Shown: positions 17,016-25,197, numbered from the stretch's first letter. The stretch is DNA of 64,000 nucleotides from Kaistella antarctica (GCF_900109615.1 NZ_FOIX01000002.1:744001-808000); one strand, 5' to 3'. The notes: generated by a model not told the origin, from the letters alone. Translations and numbers: made by a program.

Positions 17016-18806
17016 CTAGTAAGATCCTTTTTCCACGAAATGGGCTGCAACCTTTTCAGTCAAGGCAACTACATTTGGCATATTGGTGTATTTTGTAAAT
17101 CTGCGTAAACCAGAAAGCATCATGCGCTGTTCGTCGCCTTCTGCAAAAGATACGATTCCTTCTTTCGCTGCAGTAGAGATTGCTTCCACGGCTTTGTAAA
17201 GATTTAATCTCGCCATTGAGGCTTGTACAGAATCAGTATCGAAATGTTTCTCTGCTCTTAAAATTGCAGATTCTGCCATATAGATCTGATTCAAAATTTC
17301 AGAGGCATTTAATAAAAGATGCTGCTGTTTTTCGATGTCCATCATATATTTCTGAAGCGCCGCTCCCGCAACCATTAAGAATACTTTCTTCAAGTTGTGA
17401 AGGAGGGCTTTTTCTTCAGACATATAGGCTGAATAATCTGGAACTTCGAATGACGGAATTCCCATCAATTCTTTTCCGATCGCCATGGCTGGTTTCAACA
17501 AATCAAGTTCGCCTTTCATTGTTTTCTTAATCAACATTCCTACGGCAAGAAGTCGGTTGATTTCGTTGGTTCCTTCGTAGATACGACTGATTCTGGAATC
17601 TCTCCAAGCTGCCTCCATGGGTGCATCTTCTGAGAAGCCCATTCCACCGTAAATCTGAATTCCTTCGTCAGCAATATGTTGCGTTAAATCTGAAACATAA
17701 ACTTTAAGAATAGAACATTCCACCGCATATTCTGCCAAAGCATTTAATTCTGCTTCTTCGTGTTTCATGCCGCCAGCGATGAATTCCTCAATTTTATCTT
17801 CAACATCTTTCGCCGCTCTGTACGATCCAGATTCTGAAACGAAAATTCCAGTTGACATTTCGGCAATTTTCTTACGAATCGCTCCAAAAGTCGAAATGGA
17901 AACTCCGAACTGTTTTCTTTCGTTGGCGTAATTAATCGCCATTGAAGTAATTCTTCTCTGTCCGTCAACGTTTGCGGCAGCTAATTTAATACGGCCTGCA
18001 TTCAAAGCATTCAAGGCGATTTTGAAACCATTGTTTCTTTCTCCTAAAAGATTTTCCACCGGGATTTTCATATCATTAAAGAAAACCTGACGTGTAGAAG
18101 AGGAACGGATTCCTAATTTATGCTCTTCTTCACCCATGGTAAAGCTGGCGGGATCTTCTAACTCCGACTTGTTAAAGACGAAAGCCGTAATGTTTTTATC
18201 ATCTTCAATTCTAGCGAAAAAGGTAAAAGTCTCCGCAAAACCTGCGTTTGAAATCCACATTTTCTGTCCATTGATGATGTAATGTTTCCCATCTTCTGTC
18301 AAGACTGCTCTTGTTTTTCCAGAGTTCGCATCGGAACCTGCATCTGGTTCTGTCAAACAGTAAGCTCCGAATTTTTCACCCGTTGCTAAAGCAGGAAGGT
18401 ATTTTTGTTTTTGTTCTTCCGTTCCATAAAGAAGGATAGGAAGCGTTCCAATTCCCGTGTGTGCACCATACGCTGTTGCCAATGATCCGTTTCCACCAGA
18501 AATTTTATCGCAGGCTAACATCGTACTTACGAAACCCATTCCGAGTCCGCCGTACGCTTCTGGAACTGCAATTCCTAAAGTTCCCATTTCGCCTAATTTG
18601 CGCATGGTTTCTTCAGTCAAAGCATAATCTTTCTGTTCGAAACGTTTATTGTTTGGAATCACGTCTCGCTCCATAAATTCGTTAATAGAATCACGAAGCA
18701 TTTTTTGCTCCTCAGTCAATTCTTCAAGACTGAATAATTCTGCGGCCGGAATATCTTTGATGATGAATTCGCCGCCTTTTAGTGTTTTTGTTGTTGTATC
18801 GCTCAT
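17016..18806 (-). CDS. Acyl-CoA dehydrogenase (long form)
   Basis: 596 residues, about 200 longer than a simple acyl-CoA dehydrogenase. The normal catalytic core covers residues 30-430: GLGMGFVSTMLACD, the FAD-binding AYCLTEPDAGSDANS and MWISNAGFAE, ERKQFGVSISTFGAIRKKIA, and IYEGTNEINR, whose Glu is the likely catalytic base. The C-terminal ~170 residues are helical, as in VLCAD/ACAD9-like enzymes, and may aid dimerisation or membrane contact. It oxidises fatty acyl-CoA to trans-2-enoyl-CoA and passes electrons to ETF; etfBA in this window is a good partner. It is the last gene of the leftward beta-oxidation operon, separated from the thiolase gene by the four-helix-bundle cassette. Confidence 0.93.
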   Translation of the reverse strand: MSDTTTKTLKGGEFIIKDIPAAELFSLEELTEEQKMLRDSINEFMERDVIPNNKRFEQKDYALTEETMRKLGEMGTLGIAVPEAYGGLGMGFVSTMLACDKISGGNGSLATAYGAHTGIGTLPILLYGTEEQKQKYLPALATGEKFGAYCLTEPDAGSDANSGKTRAVLTEDGKHYIINGQKMWISNAGFAETFTFFARIEDDKNITAFVFNKSELEDPASFTMGEEEHKLGIRSSSTRQVFFNDMKIPVENLLGERNNGFKIALNALNAGRIKLAAANVDGQRRITSMAINYANERKQFGVSISTFGAIRKKIAEMSTGIFVSESGSYRAAKDVEDKIEEFIAGGMKHEEAELNALAEYAVECSILKVYVSDLTQHIADEGIQIYGGMGFSEDAPMEAAWRDSRISRIYEGTNEINRLLAVGMLIKKTMKGELDLLKPAMAIGKELMGIPSFEVPDYSAYMSEEKALLHNLKKVFLMVAGAALQKYMMDIEKQQHLLLNASEILNQIYMAESAILRAEKHFDTDSVQASMARLNLYKAVEAISTAAKEGIVSFAEGDEQRMMLSGLRRFTKYTNMPNVVALTEKVAAHFVEKGSY

Positions 18807-18839
18807 TATTTGTTTTTTTTAATTTTAGATTTTGGTTGA

Positions 18840-18871
18840 GACGAATAGATGATAGACGGATAGATAATAGA
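18840..18871 (-). repeat. Degenerate repeat unit 1, inverted, left border of the four-helix-bundle cassette
   Basis: A 32-bp block beginning GACGAATAGATGATAGACGG. It is the reverse complement of the block at 19357-19388 with 30 of 32 matches, so the two form a terminal-inverted-repeat-like pair around the gene at 18926-19291. Confidence 0.8.
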
Positions 18872-18889
18872 TTAAAACCGCACGGTAAA

Positions 18890-18925
18890 GTCTTTCATCT
18901 ATCAGTCTATTATCTTCTTGTCTTC
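18890..18925 (+). repeat. Degenerate repeat unit 2 next to the four-helix-bundle stop codon
   Basis: TCTTTCATCTATCAGTCTAT and onward matches the unit at 19314-19349 in direct orientation with several mismatches. It is immediately downstream of the stop codon of the four-helix-bundle gene. Confidence 0.65.
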
Positions 18926-19291
18926 TTATTCTTTTAAGGTATTTTGAAAAACCATCGTGGCTCTTTGCCAATCTTCGATTTTGCTCTCTAGTTCTTCAGT
19001 CGCATCTTGCACTAAATATTTTCTGTGATTTGCTAGTAGAAGTTGCGTTTGCAACTCAAATGAGGAACCTAAAGAAATATCTATAAAATGACTGAAAGAT
19101 TTATTGGTTCTGCTTGAACCTTCTGCTATGTTAGACGGAATCGAAATTGAGCACCGATCCATTTGACTTTTAAGACCAAACTTCTCGATTGTTGGAAAGG
19201 TATCTGTTAAATCTAGAATAGTTTTGGCTATCTCTAAACCCATCTGCCAAATCTTTAATTTCTTAAAATTATGTCTCTTAAAATCACTCAT
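18926..19291 (-). CDS. Four-helix-bundle protein (23S rRNA intervening-sequence / S23 family)
   Basis: 121 residues. The family signature is plain: FKKLKIWQMGLEIAKTILDL in helix 1, TFPTIEKFGLKSQMDRCSIS, then IPSNIAEGSSRTNKSFSHFI in the second half, and a final helix (EELESKIEDWQRATMVFQ). These small proteins form homopentamers or similar bundles and occur inside 23S rRNA insertions, near diversity-generating retroelements (the Avd protein is a relative), and as stand-alone genes; their job in the last setting is unknown. Here it sits inside a beta-oxidation operon and is bordered by related ~35-bp repeats on both sides, which suggests it arrived as a mobile cassette. Confidence 0.88.
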   Translation of the reverse strand: MSDFKRHNFKKLKIWQMGLEIAKTILDLTDTFPTIEKFGLKSQMDRCSISIPSNIAEGSSRTNKSFSHFIDISLGSSFELQTQLLLANHRKYLVQDATEELESKIEDWQRATMVFQNTLKE

Positions 19292-19313
19292 GCTTTAAAG
19301 TTTTTAGATTAAT

Positions 19314-19390
19314 GTCTATTATCCATCAGTCTATCATCTAATTGTCTTTTTTAAAGTCTATCATCTATCCGTCTATTATCTATTCGTCTT
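19314..19390 (+). repeat. Degenerate repeat units 3 and 4, right border of the four-helix-bundle cassette
   Basis: Two tandem copies with ~43-bp spacing: unit 3 at 19314-19349 (TCTATTATCCATCAGTCTAT and onward) and unit 4 at 19357-19390 (TCTATCATCTATCCGTCTAT and onward). Unit 4 ends exactly where the thiolase stop codon begins and is the inverted partner of unit 1. Recurrent words are CTATCATCTATC and GTCTATTATCT. Confidence 0.75.
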
Positions 19391-20572
19391 CTAAAGCAGT
19401 TCAAAAATACTCGCCGCTCCCTGACCCGTTCCCACGCACATCGTCACCATTCCGTATTTCATGTTGCCGCGTTTTTTCATTTCGTCTAGCAGTTGAACGG
19501 TTAATTTTGTTCCGGTACAACCTAGTGGATGTCCTAATGCGATGGCGCCTCCATTGACGTTTAAGATATCTGGATTTAGATTTAACTCTTTTTTCAAAGC
19601 CACGGATTGAGATGCAAAGGCTTCATTCAACTCAATTAAATCGATGTCTTTTAATTCTAAACCTGCTTGTTTTAAGGCTTTTGGAACGGCGTATAAAGGA
19701 CCCATTCCCATGATTCTTGGCTCTAAACCTGCGGCGGCATAGGCAACTAATCTTGCTTCTGGTTCCAGTCCTAATTCTTTCACCATTTCCTCAGACATTA
19801 CAATTACGAAAGCCGCACCGTCACTCATTTGAGAAGAGTTTCCTGCAGTTACGGATCCGCCATTTGCAAAGACCGGACGTAATTTTGCCAAACCTTCTAA
19901 ACTTGTCCCTTTTCTTGGACCTTCATCTACAGAGAAATCGTATTTCTTGGTTTGCATTTTTTGGTTTTCATCCAGATAATTGTACTCAACCGGAATCGGG
20001 ACAATCTGATCTTTAAACCTTCTGGTCTCATTTGCTTTTAAAGCTTTGTTATGAGAGTCGAAAGAAAAGGCATCTTGCTCTTCGCGAGAAATATTGAACT
20101 GTTTCGCAACTTCTTCCGCGGTGTAACCCATTCCCCAATAGTAATCAGGATTGGTTTTAGCCATATCACTTTCTGGAACGGGTTTGTAACCACCCATCGG
20201 AATGTAAGACATTGATTCTGTTCCACCAGCGATGATACAATCAGCCATTCCGGCCTGAATTTTAGCCGATGCGATTGCAATCGCTTCACTTCCAGAAGCG
20301 CAATATCTGTTCACCGTAACACCTGGAACTTGATCCGTTTTTAATCCCATCAATGAAATTAAACGCGCAACATTCAAACCTTGTTCGGCTTCTGGCATTG
20401 CGTTTCCAACGATTACATCGTCGATTCTGTTTTTATCTAACTCTGGAACGGCAGCCATTAATTTTTCAATTACGGTTGCTGCCATGACGTCGGGACGCGT
20501 GAAGCGAAGAGAACCTTTTGGCGCCTTGCCAACTGCTGTTCTAAATCCTTTTATTATATATGCTTGTTTCAT
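19391..20572 (-). CDS. fadA: Acetyl-CoA acyltransferase (3-ketoacyl-CoA thiolase)
   Basis: 393 residues, normal for thiolases. The acyl-accepting cysteine is in NRYCASGSEAIAIA near residue 90, GGTESMS follows, the histidine is in GGAIALGHPLGCTGTK, and the second catalytic cysteine is in VTMCVGTGQGAASIFELL at the C-terminus. It cleaves 3-ketoacyl-CoA to acetyl-CoA and a shortened acyl-CoA. It lies between the fadB-like and acyl-CoA dehydrogenase genes on the same strand, with insertions on both sides, so it belongs to the beta-oxidation operon. A second thiolase in the window (39806) has a different context. Confidence 0.93.
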   Translation of the reverse strand: MKQAYIIKGFRTAVGKAPKGSLRFTRPDVMAATVIEKLMAAVPELDKNRIDDVIVGNAMPEAEQGLNVARLISLMGLKTDQVPGVTVNRYCASGSEAIAIASAKIQAGMADCIIAGGTESMSYIPMGGYKPVPESDMAKTNPDYYWGMGYTAEEVAKQFNISREEQDAFSFDSHNKALKANETRRFKDQIVPIPVEYNYLDENQKMQTKKYDFSVDEGPRKGTSLEGLAKLRPVFANGGSVTAGNSSQMSDGAAFVIVMSEEMVKELGLEPEARLVAYAAAGLEPRIMGMGPLYAVPKALKQAGLELKDIDLIELNEAFASQSVALKKELNLNPDILNVNGGAIALGHPLGCTGTKLTVQLLDEMKKRGNMKYGMVTMCVGTGQGAASIFELL

Positions 20573-20595
20573 TATTTTATATTTTTAAAATTGAT

Positions 20596-20620
20596 AACCT
20601 CGGAGAGGTTTCCTGTTAAT
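20596..20620 (+). repeat. REP element 1
   Basis: Stem ACCTC / GAGGT around GGA, then the conserved tail CCTGTTAAT. Orientation: tail points right, toward the transposase gene. Stem bases differ from the other copies but still pair. Confidence 0.7.
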
Positions 20621-20647
20621 AGCCTTTTTTATTAATGGTTTTTTTGA

Positions 20648-20673
20648 GAGCTCCGTAGGAGCGACCTGTTAAT
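20648..20673 (+). repeat. REP element 2, overlapping the transposase stop codon
   Basis: Stem GCTCC / GGAGC around GTA, then GACCTGTTAAT. The tail includes the TTA that is the stop codon (minus strand) of the transposase at 20669. Confidence 0.85.
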
Positions 20674-21133
20674 CTTCAATCCATTCAAATAAATATTTTT
20701 GATCATATTCGATTTCAAATTTTTCTAAAAGACCTAAATATTCATTTTTAAATGTTTTCTTTTTATGGTGTTCTTCCTGATTCATAATATATTTTACAAC
20801 CGAATCAACACCTCTTTTAGAATAAGAAAATGCTCCATAACCTTCCTGCCAATTAAATCTTCCATTTATCCAATTTTTATCATTGATAAATTTTGAAGAA
20901 CCTGCTTTAATATCTCTTACCAAATCAGAAATCAAAATGGTTGGACCAATACTAACCAAAATATGAACGTGATCTGGCATTGCAAAAACGGCAAATAATT
21001 TCTGACCTCGATTGGTAACAATACCTGTAATAAATTTATGCAATTCTTCTCTGTTCTCTTTTGCAATTAGGTTTTGTCTGCCTTTCACTGCGAAAACAAT
21101 TTGAATGTAAATTTGTGTATAGGTGTTTGCCAT
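20669..21133 (-). CDS. IS200/IS605-like Y1 transposase (REP-associated TnpA type)
   Basis: 154 residues from MANTYTQIYIQ; the preceding ATG (21136) lies inside REP element 3 and adds one residue. The single-domain HUH nuclease motif is AMPDHVHILVS (metal-binding HxH near residue 55) and the likely nucleophilic tyrosine is in SVVKYIMNQEEHH near residue 115. It should cut and join single-stranded DNA at hairpins. No TnpB gene and no second transposase accompany it. It has five REP hairpins around it with tails facing the gene, as expected for REP-associated or domesticated transposases. It interrupts the beta-oxidation operon between thiolase and the fadB-like gene, in the same direction. Confidence 0.9.
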   Translation of the reverse strand: MANTYTQIYIQIVFAVKGRQNLIAKENREELHKFITGIVTNRGQKLFAVFAMPDHVHILVSIGPTILISDLVRDIKAGSSKFINDKNWINGRFNWQEGYGAFSYSKRGVDSVVKYIMNQEEHHKKKTFKNEYLGLLEKFEIEYDQKYLFEWIED

Positions 21134-21134
21134 C

Positions 21135-21159
21135 ATTAACAGGTCGCCTCTACGAGGCT
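21135..21159 (-). repeat. REP element 3
   Basis: Read on the minus strand: stem GCCTC / GAGGC around GTA, then GACCTGTTAAT reaching the transposase start codon region. Confidence 0.85.
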
Positions 21160-21183
21160 TTTTATGATTTGATTTGTCATATT

Positions 21184-21208
21184 ATTAACGGGTCGCCTCT
21201 ACGAGGCT
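21184..21208 (-). repeat. REP element 4
   Basis: Same as element 3 except GACCCGTTAAT in the tail (one change). The two lie 49 bp apart in direct order. Confidence 0.85.
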
Positions 21209-21228
21209 GTTGAAAAAAATAATTTTCC

Positions 21229-21253
21229 ATTAGCAGATCGTTCCTACGGAACT
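21229..21253 (-). repeat. REP element 5
   Basis: Stem GTTCC / GGAAC around GTA with tail GATCTGCTAAT. The stem bases are changed on both sides together. It abuts the fadB-like gene's stop codon at 21258. Confidence 0.75.
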
Positions 21254-21257
21254 TTTT

Positions 21258-23651
21258 TTAATTTCTCAACGGTTTACCTTTGGTTAACATGAACTGAATT
21301 CTTTCCAAAGTTTTTCTTTCTCCACACAATTGCAAGAAAGTCTCTCTTTCCAGATTCAATAAATATTGCTCCGTAACAATTGTTGGTTCAGAAAGATTTC
21401 CACCTACTAAAACGTTGGCTAATTTATCAGCAATTAGTTTATCGTGTTCAGAAATATATTTTCCAGTTAACATTTGATCGGTTCCAACTAAGAACATTCC
21501 TAAAGCATCGCGTCCTAAAACTTTTACTTTTTGTTCAATCGGTTGCGTGTAACCATGTTCCGCTAAACTTAGAGCGAACATTTTTGCCGTTTTGATCTGA
21601 CGGTTTTTATTGACCACCACGATGTCTTTATAGTTTTCAAGAATTCCCATATCATAAGCTTCGTAAGCAGAAGTTGCCACTTTACCCATCGCGATATTCA
21701 TGAACATATCTCGAAGCCGATTATTTTTAACATCATCAGACTGGAATTCACGAGAAACTCTTAACGCCATTTCTTTAGTACCACCACCGCCAGGAATTAC
21801 TCCGACACCAACTTCTACCAAACCAATATAGGTTTCTGCTGCAGCCACAACTCTGTCAGCATGCATGGTCATTTCGCAACCACCACCTAAAGTCATTCCG
21901 TGTGGCGCAACGATTACGGGAATAGAGGAGTAGCGAACGCGCATCATCGATTTCTGGAAATAAGCGATTGCCATATTCAAATCATCCCAATCCTGATCGA
22001 TCGCCATCATTAAAATCATGGCTAAATTCGCTCCAACAGAGAAGTTCGCTCCCTGATTTCCAACAACTAAACCATCATAATCCTTTTCAGCTAAGTCGAT
22101 GGCTCTGTTCAAACCATCTAAAACTTCACCACCTAAAGAATTCATTTTAGAATGGATTTCAAAGTTGATAATTCCATCGCCTAAATCCTGGATTGAAGAT
22201 CCTGAATTGCTCCAAAGCGTTTTGTTTTTTCTAATATTATCTAGAATGATAAAAGATTCTTGACCTGGAATATTATCATAATTCCCAGCGTTTTGATCGA
22301 AGAAAATACTTTGACCTTCGTCATTCACCTTATAGAAAGATTCAACACTCTTCACCCAATCGGAAACTTCATAACCGGCTTCTTTCGCCAATTCAATTCC
22401 TTTTTGAACACCAATTGCATCCCAAATTTCGAAGGGTCCATTTTCCCAGCCGAAACCAGCACGCATGGCGTCATCGATTTTGTAAACTTCATCAGCGATT
22501 TCTGGAACTTTATGAGAAACGTAGCCGAACAAGGCTCCGAAAGATTTACGGTACAATTCTGCTGCTTTATCTTTACCAGCGATGAGAACTTTGAAACGGT
22601 CGATCGGTTTATCAATCGCTTTCGTTAAGGCAAGCGTAGGGAAGTCCGTCTTTCCTTGGAGTTCATATTCCATGGTATCTAAATTCAAACCTTGAATTTC
22701 AGATTTACCTTCAGCGTTTTTAATTTTCTTATAGAAACCTTGTTCAGATTTAGATCCTAACCAATTGTTGTCAACCATCTTCTGAACATAATCAGGAAGT
22801 TTGAAAACATCATTAAAATCGTTCGCTTCCATTTTACTGTTTCGAACACCATCAGCAACCATGACCAAAGTATCTAAACCAACAACATCAGCCGTACGGA
22901 ACGTCGCAGATTTCGGCCGCCCGATTACAGGACCAGTTAATTTATCGATATCAGAAACATTTAAACCTAAGTTTTTCACTTCATGAAGCAAGTTCATCAT
23001 CGAGAAGACTCCAATTCTATTGGCGATAAAGGCTGGCGTATCTTTTGCTAAAACCGTTGCTTTTCCTAAGAATTTCGCTCCATATTCCATATAGAATTGA
23101 ATGACTTCAGGATTCGTTTCCGGCGTAGGAATCACCTCTAAAAGTGGTAAATATCTCACTGGATTAAAGAAATGCGTTCCTGCGAAATACTTTTTGAAAT
23201 CATCGCTTCTTCCTTCAATCAGGAAATGAATCGGAATTCCAGAAGTGTTGGATGAAACTAACGTTCCCGGTTTTCTAAACTGTTCTATCTTTTCATAAAC
23301 CGATTTCTTAATGTCGAGTCTTTCAACAACAACTTCAATAATCCAGTCTGTGTTTTTAATTTTTTCTAAATCGTCATCAAAGTTTCCAACCGTAATTCTT
23401 TCCGCGAATTTCGGAGTGTATAGTAGTGCCGGACTTGATTTCTGTAATTTTACAAAGTTCTCCGCTGCAATTCTATTTCTTACAACTTTATCCTCCTTGG
23501 TCAGACCTTTTTTTTGTTCAGCTTCAGTCAGTTCAAAGGGAACGATATCTAATAAAAGCACCTGTACACCGATGTTGGCGAAGTGTGCTGCAATACCGGA
23601 ACCCATAATTCCTGAACCTAAAACCGTAACGTGTTTGATTCTTCTGTGCAT
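21258..23651 (-). CDS. 3-hydroxyacyl-CoA dehydrogenase / enoyl-CoA hydratase fusion (beta-oxidation)
   Basis: 797 residues. The order is dehydrogenase first and hydratase last, which is the arrangement of many Bacteroidota enzymes and opposite to E. coli FadB. The N-terminal NAD fold starts VTVLGSGIMGSGIAAHFA; GTHFFNPVRYLPLLEVIP and KDTPAFIANRIG follow. The crotonase part covers about residues 500-750: GANFSVGANLAMIL, APHGMTLGGGCEMTMHADR, GLVEVGVGVIPGGGGTKEMA, with the conserved Glu residues. It hydrates enoyl-CoA and oxidises the product to 3-ketoacyl-CoA, the substrate of the thiolase two genes downstream. It starts 6 bp after the marR stop codon, so the two form one transcript. Confidence 0.93.
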   Translation of the reverse strand: MHRRIKHVTVLGSGIMGSGIAAHFANIGVQVLLLDIVPFELTEAEQKKGLTKEDKVVRNRIAAENFVKLQKSSPALLYTPKFAERITVGNFDDDLEKIKNTDWIIEVVVERLDIKKSVYEKIEQFRKPGTLVSSNTSGIPIHFLIEGRSDDFKKYFAGTHFFNPVRYLPLLEVIPTPETNPEVIQFYMEYGAKFLGKATVLAKDTPAFIANRIGVFSMMNLLHEVKNLGLNVSDIDKLTGPVIGRPKSATFRTADVVGLDTLVMVADGVRNSKMEANDFNDVFKLPDYVQKMVDNNWLGSKSEQGFYKKIKNAEGKSEIQGLNLDTMEYELQGKTDFPTLALTKAIDKPIDRFKVLIAGKDKAAELYRKSFGALFGYVSHKVPEIADEVYKIDDAMRAGFGWENGPFEIWDAIGVQKGIELAKEAGYEVSDWVKSVESFYKVNDEGQSIFFDQNAGNYDNIPGQESFIILDNIRKNKTLWSNSGSSIQDLGDGIINFEIHSKMNSLGGEVLDGLNRAIDLAEKDYDGLVVGNQGANFSVGANLAMILMMAIDQDWDDLNMAIAYFQKSMMRVRYSSIPVIVAPHGMTLGGGCEMTMHADRVVAAAETYIGLVEVGVGVIPGGGGTKEMALRVSREFQSDDVKNNRLRDMFMNIAMGKVATSAYEAYDMGILENYKDIVVVNKNRQIKTAKMFALSLAEHGYTQPIEQKVKVLGRDALGMFLVGTDQMLTGKYISEHDKLIADKLANVLVGGNLSEPTIVTEQYLLNLERETFLQLCGERKTLERIQFMLTKGKPLRN

Positions 23652-23656
23652 ATTCC

Positions 23657-24109
23657 TTATTTTTTATTATTTAATTCATTGGCGATTTTCAAAATGTCAG
23701 TCATGACTTCTTTAAAAATATCCATTTTTTCAGCAGAAATTTTTTCTACCACTTTTTTGTTGAAGTTCACCACCACTTCTTTTGACAAGTTTCTGGAGTT
23801 TAATCCTTTTTCAGTGAGTTTAATAATCACTTCCCGTTTGTCACTACTTGTCTTTTCCTTATAGATATAGCCGTTGTCTTCTAAAAGTTTGATAATTCGG
23901 GTTAGAGACGTGGGTTCAATCGCCATTTTCGGTCCTAGATTCGTACTTCGAGTTCCTTCTTTAGGGTCAATTTTCAAGAGCGTTAGTGCTTGAACCGCCG
24001 TAGCAGCATGATCTTGCGCCAATTCTGAATACATTTTTGAAACAGCGAGCCAAGTTGACTTTAAAATGAGGTCGATATTCTCGACTTTTTCATTGTTCTT
24101 ATTGTTCAT
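23657..24109 (-). CDS. MarR-family regulator, probably of fatty acid degradation
   Basis: 150 residues with the MarR winged-helix fold: dimerisation helices (NIDLILKSTWLAVSKMYSEL), recognition region STNLGPKMAIEPTSLTRIIK, LLEDNGYIYKEKTSSDKREVI for the wing, and C-terminal helices. It is the first gene of the beta-oxidation operon, 6 bp from the fadB-like gene. Two palindromes centred in its upstream region, and a third before etfB, are good operator candidates. By analogy with other fatty-acid MarR or TetR repressors, acyl-CoA could release it; that is inference. Confidence 0.88.
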   Translation of the reverse strand: MNNKNNEKVENIDLILKSTWLAVSKMYSELAQDHAATAVQALTLLKIDPKEGTRSTNLGPKMAIEPTSLTRIIKLLEDNGYIYKEKTSSDKREVIIKLTEKGLNSRNLSKEVVVNFNKKVVEKISAEKMDIFKEVMTDILKIANELNNKK

Positions 24110-24132
24110 AATAGTAGGTAATGTGGTTATGT

Positions 24133-24140
24133 CAAATATA
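24133..24140 (-). promoter_or_regulatory. Predicted -7 box of the marR operon
   Basis: TATATTTG on the minus strand fits the Bacteroidota consensus TAnnTTTG exactly. It lies 24 bp before the marR start and 5 bp from operator 1, so a bound repressor would cover the space between -7 and -33. Confidence 0.6.
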
Positions 24141-24145
24141 ATTAA

Positions 24146-24163
24146 TATTATGCATGCATAGTA
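24146..24163. promoter_or_regulatory. Operator candidate 1 (marR promoter)
   Basis: TATTATGCATGCATAGTA, an 18-bp palindrome with one mismatch to TACTATGCATGCATAGTA. It is immediately upstream of the predicted -7 box. Confidence 0.75.
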
Positions 24164-24230
24164 TATTTATTTGTTAAATGTTTGTTAATAACTGAAAATC
24201 AAATCATTAAAAGATATGATGAGCATAATA

Positions 24231-24248
24231 CTATGCATGCATAGTACT
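24231..24248. promoter_or_regulatory. Operator candidate 2 (upstream of marR, downstream of the ABC ATPase gene)
   Basis: TACTATGCATGCATAGTA, a perfect 18-bp palindrome, 85 bp centre-to-centre from operator 1. That is close to eight helical turns, so the two could be bridged by looping. Confidence 0.75.
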
Positions 24249-24273
24249 TTAAAAAGCCGTGTGAAATGAGGAA

Positions 24274-25197
24274 TCAGTGAAGTTTTTTAATGAATGCAGA
24301 AATTTCTTCAAAAGAATAGCATTTTTTTTGAATATCTCCATTTGAAATCACCCAAAAAGATAGTTTAAATTCAAATTGAAGATGGGAAAGTTTTTTTTGG
24401 AAGTTTTTTTGAAGAAAAGAGTAGAGCATTTCTTTGTGCAAATAGGGCGCTGTTATTTTCGGAGCCACGAAGCCATCATTCAACTGAAATAGGTTAGGAT
24501 TAAGTAATTCATCATGCTTTAGCAGAATTTCCTCCGTAATTCCGGCTTCTAATTTTTCATTGTTAATGAGCCAAATTTTATTTGCAAACTCTTTTGCTAA
24601 CCGCCAATCGTGAGACGAGAACAGAATCAATTTGTGATGCTCCTGCGCTAAATTTCGTAATAATTTGAGAATGATGATTTTGTTTTCTTCGTCCAAATGT
24701 GTGGTTGGTTCATCTAAAATAATCATGGGTGAATTTTGAGCCAGAGCTCGACCAATAAAAGCTTTTTGCAGATTTCCATCTGATAATTGAGTCAATTGAA
24801 AATCGCTGTATTGCGTCAGATTTAGACTTTCAATAATCTCTTCAACTTCTTGTTGATCAGTTTCACTTAGTTCAAAATAATAAGGATAATGAATGTATTT
24901 CCCAAAAGAGATTAAATCTCGTAAAGTGTAGTTTGCGGGAATTTGAGACTTTGCAAAGACGACCGCAATCTGTTTAGCCATTTCTCTTGATGAAAGAGTT
25001 TTGGTAGAGTTTCCATTTAATATAACTTCACCATTTAATAATTCAATTTGATTGAGAATACTCTTAATCAAAGTGGTTTTTCCAACTCCATTATTTCCAA
25101 TTAAAAGACAGATTTCTCCTAAGCTCAATCCCGTATTAACTTCTTTAATTAAAGTAGTTTGATAACCGATTGCAGTATTTTTTAATTCTAGAAACAT
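24274..25197 (-). CDS. FecCD-type ABC transporter, ATP-binding subunit (iron/siderophore/heme/B12 class)
   Basis: 307 residues. Walker A is GNNGVGKTTLIKS near 33-45, the signature is LSDGNLQKAFIGRALAQ, Walker B is PMIILDEPTTHLD and the H-loop is FSSHDWRLAKE. The last ~60 residues (YLHKEMLYSFLQKNFQKK, SFWVISNGDIQKKCYSFEE) are an extension beyond the usual ~255-residue ATPase. The permease gene lies immediately upstream with an 8-bp gap. The binding protein is not in the window. Substrate class follows from the permease family; the exact ligand is unknown. Confidence 0.88.
   Translation of the reverse strand: MFLELKNTAIGYQTTLIKEVNTGLSLGEICLLIGNNGVGKTTLIKSILNQIELLNGEVILNGNSTKTLSSREMAKQIAVVFAKSQIPANYTLRDLISFGKYIHYPYYFELSETDQQEVEEIIESLNLTQYSDFQLTQLSDGNLQKAFIGRALAQNSPMIILDEPTTHLDEENKIIILKLLRNLAQEHHKLILFSSHDWRLAKEFANKIWLINNEKLEAGITEEILLKHDELLNPNLFQLNDGFVAPKITAPYLHKEMLYSFLQKNFQKKLSHLQFEFKLSFWVISNGDIQKKCYSFEEISAFIKKLH

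Noticed and set aside
18840-19390. CRISPR-like repeats around the four-helix gene
   Set aside because: Only four imperfect units, in mixed orientation, with no regular unique spacers and no cas gene.
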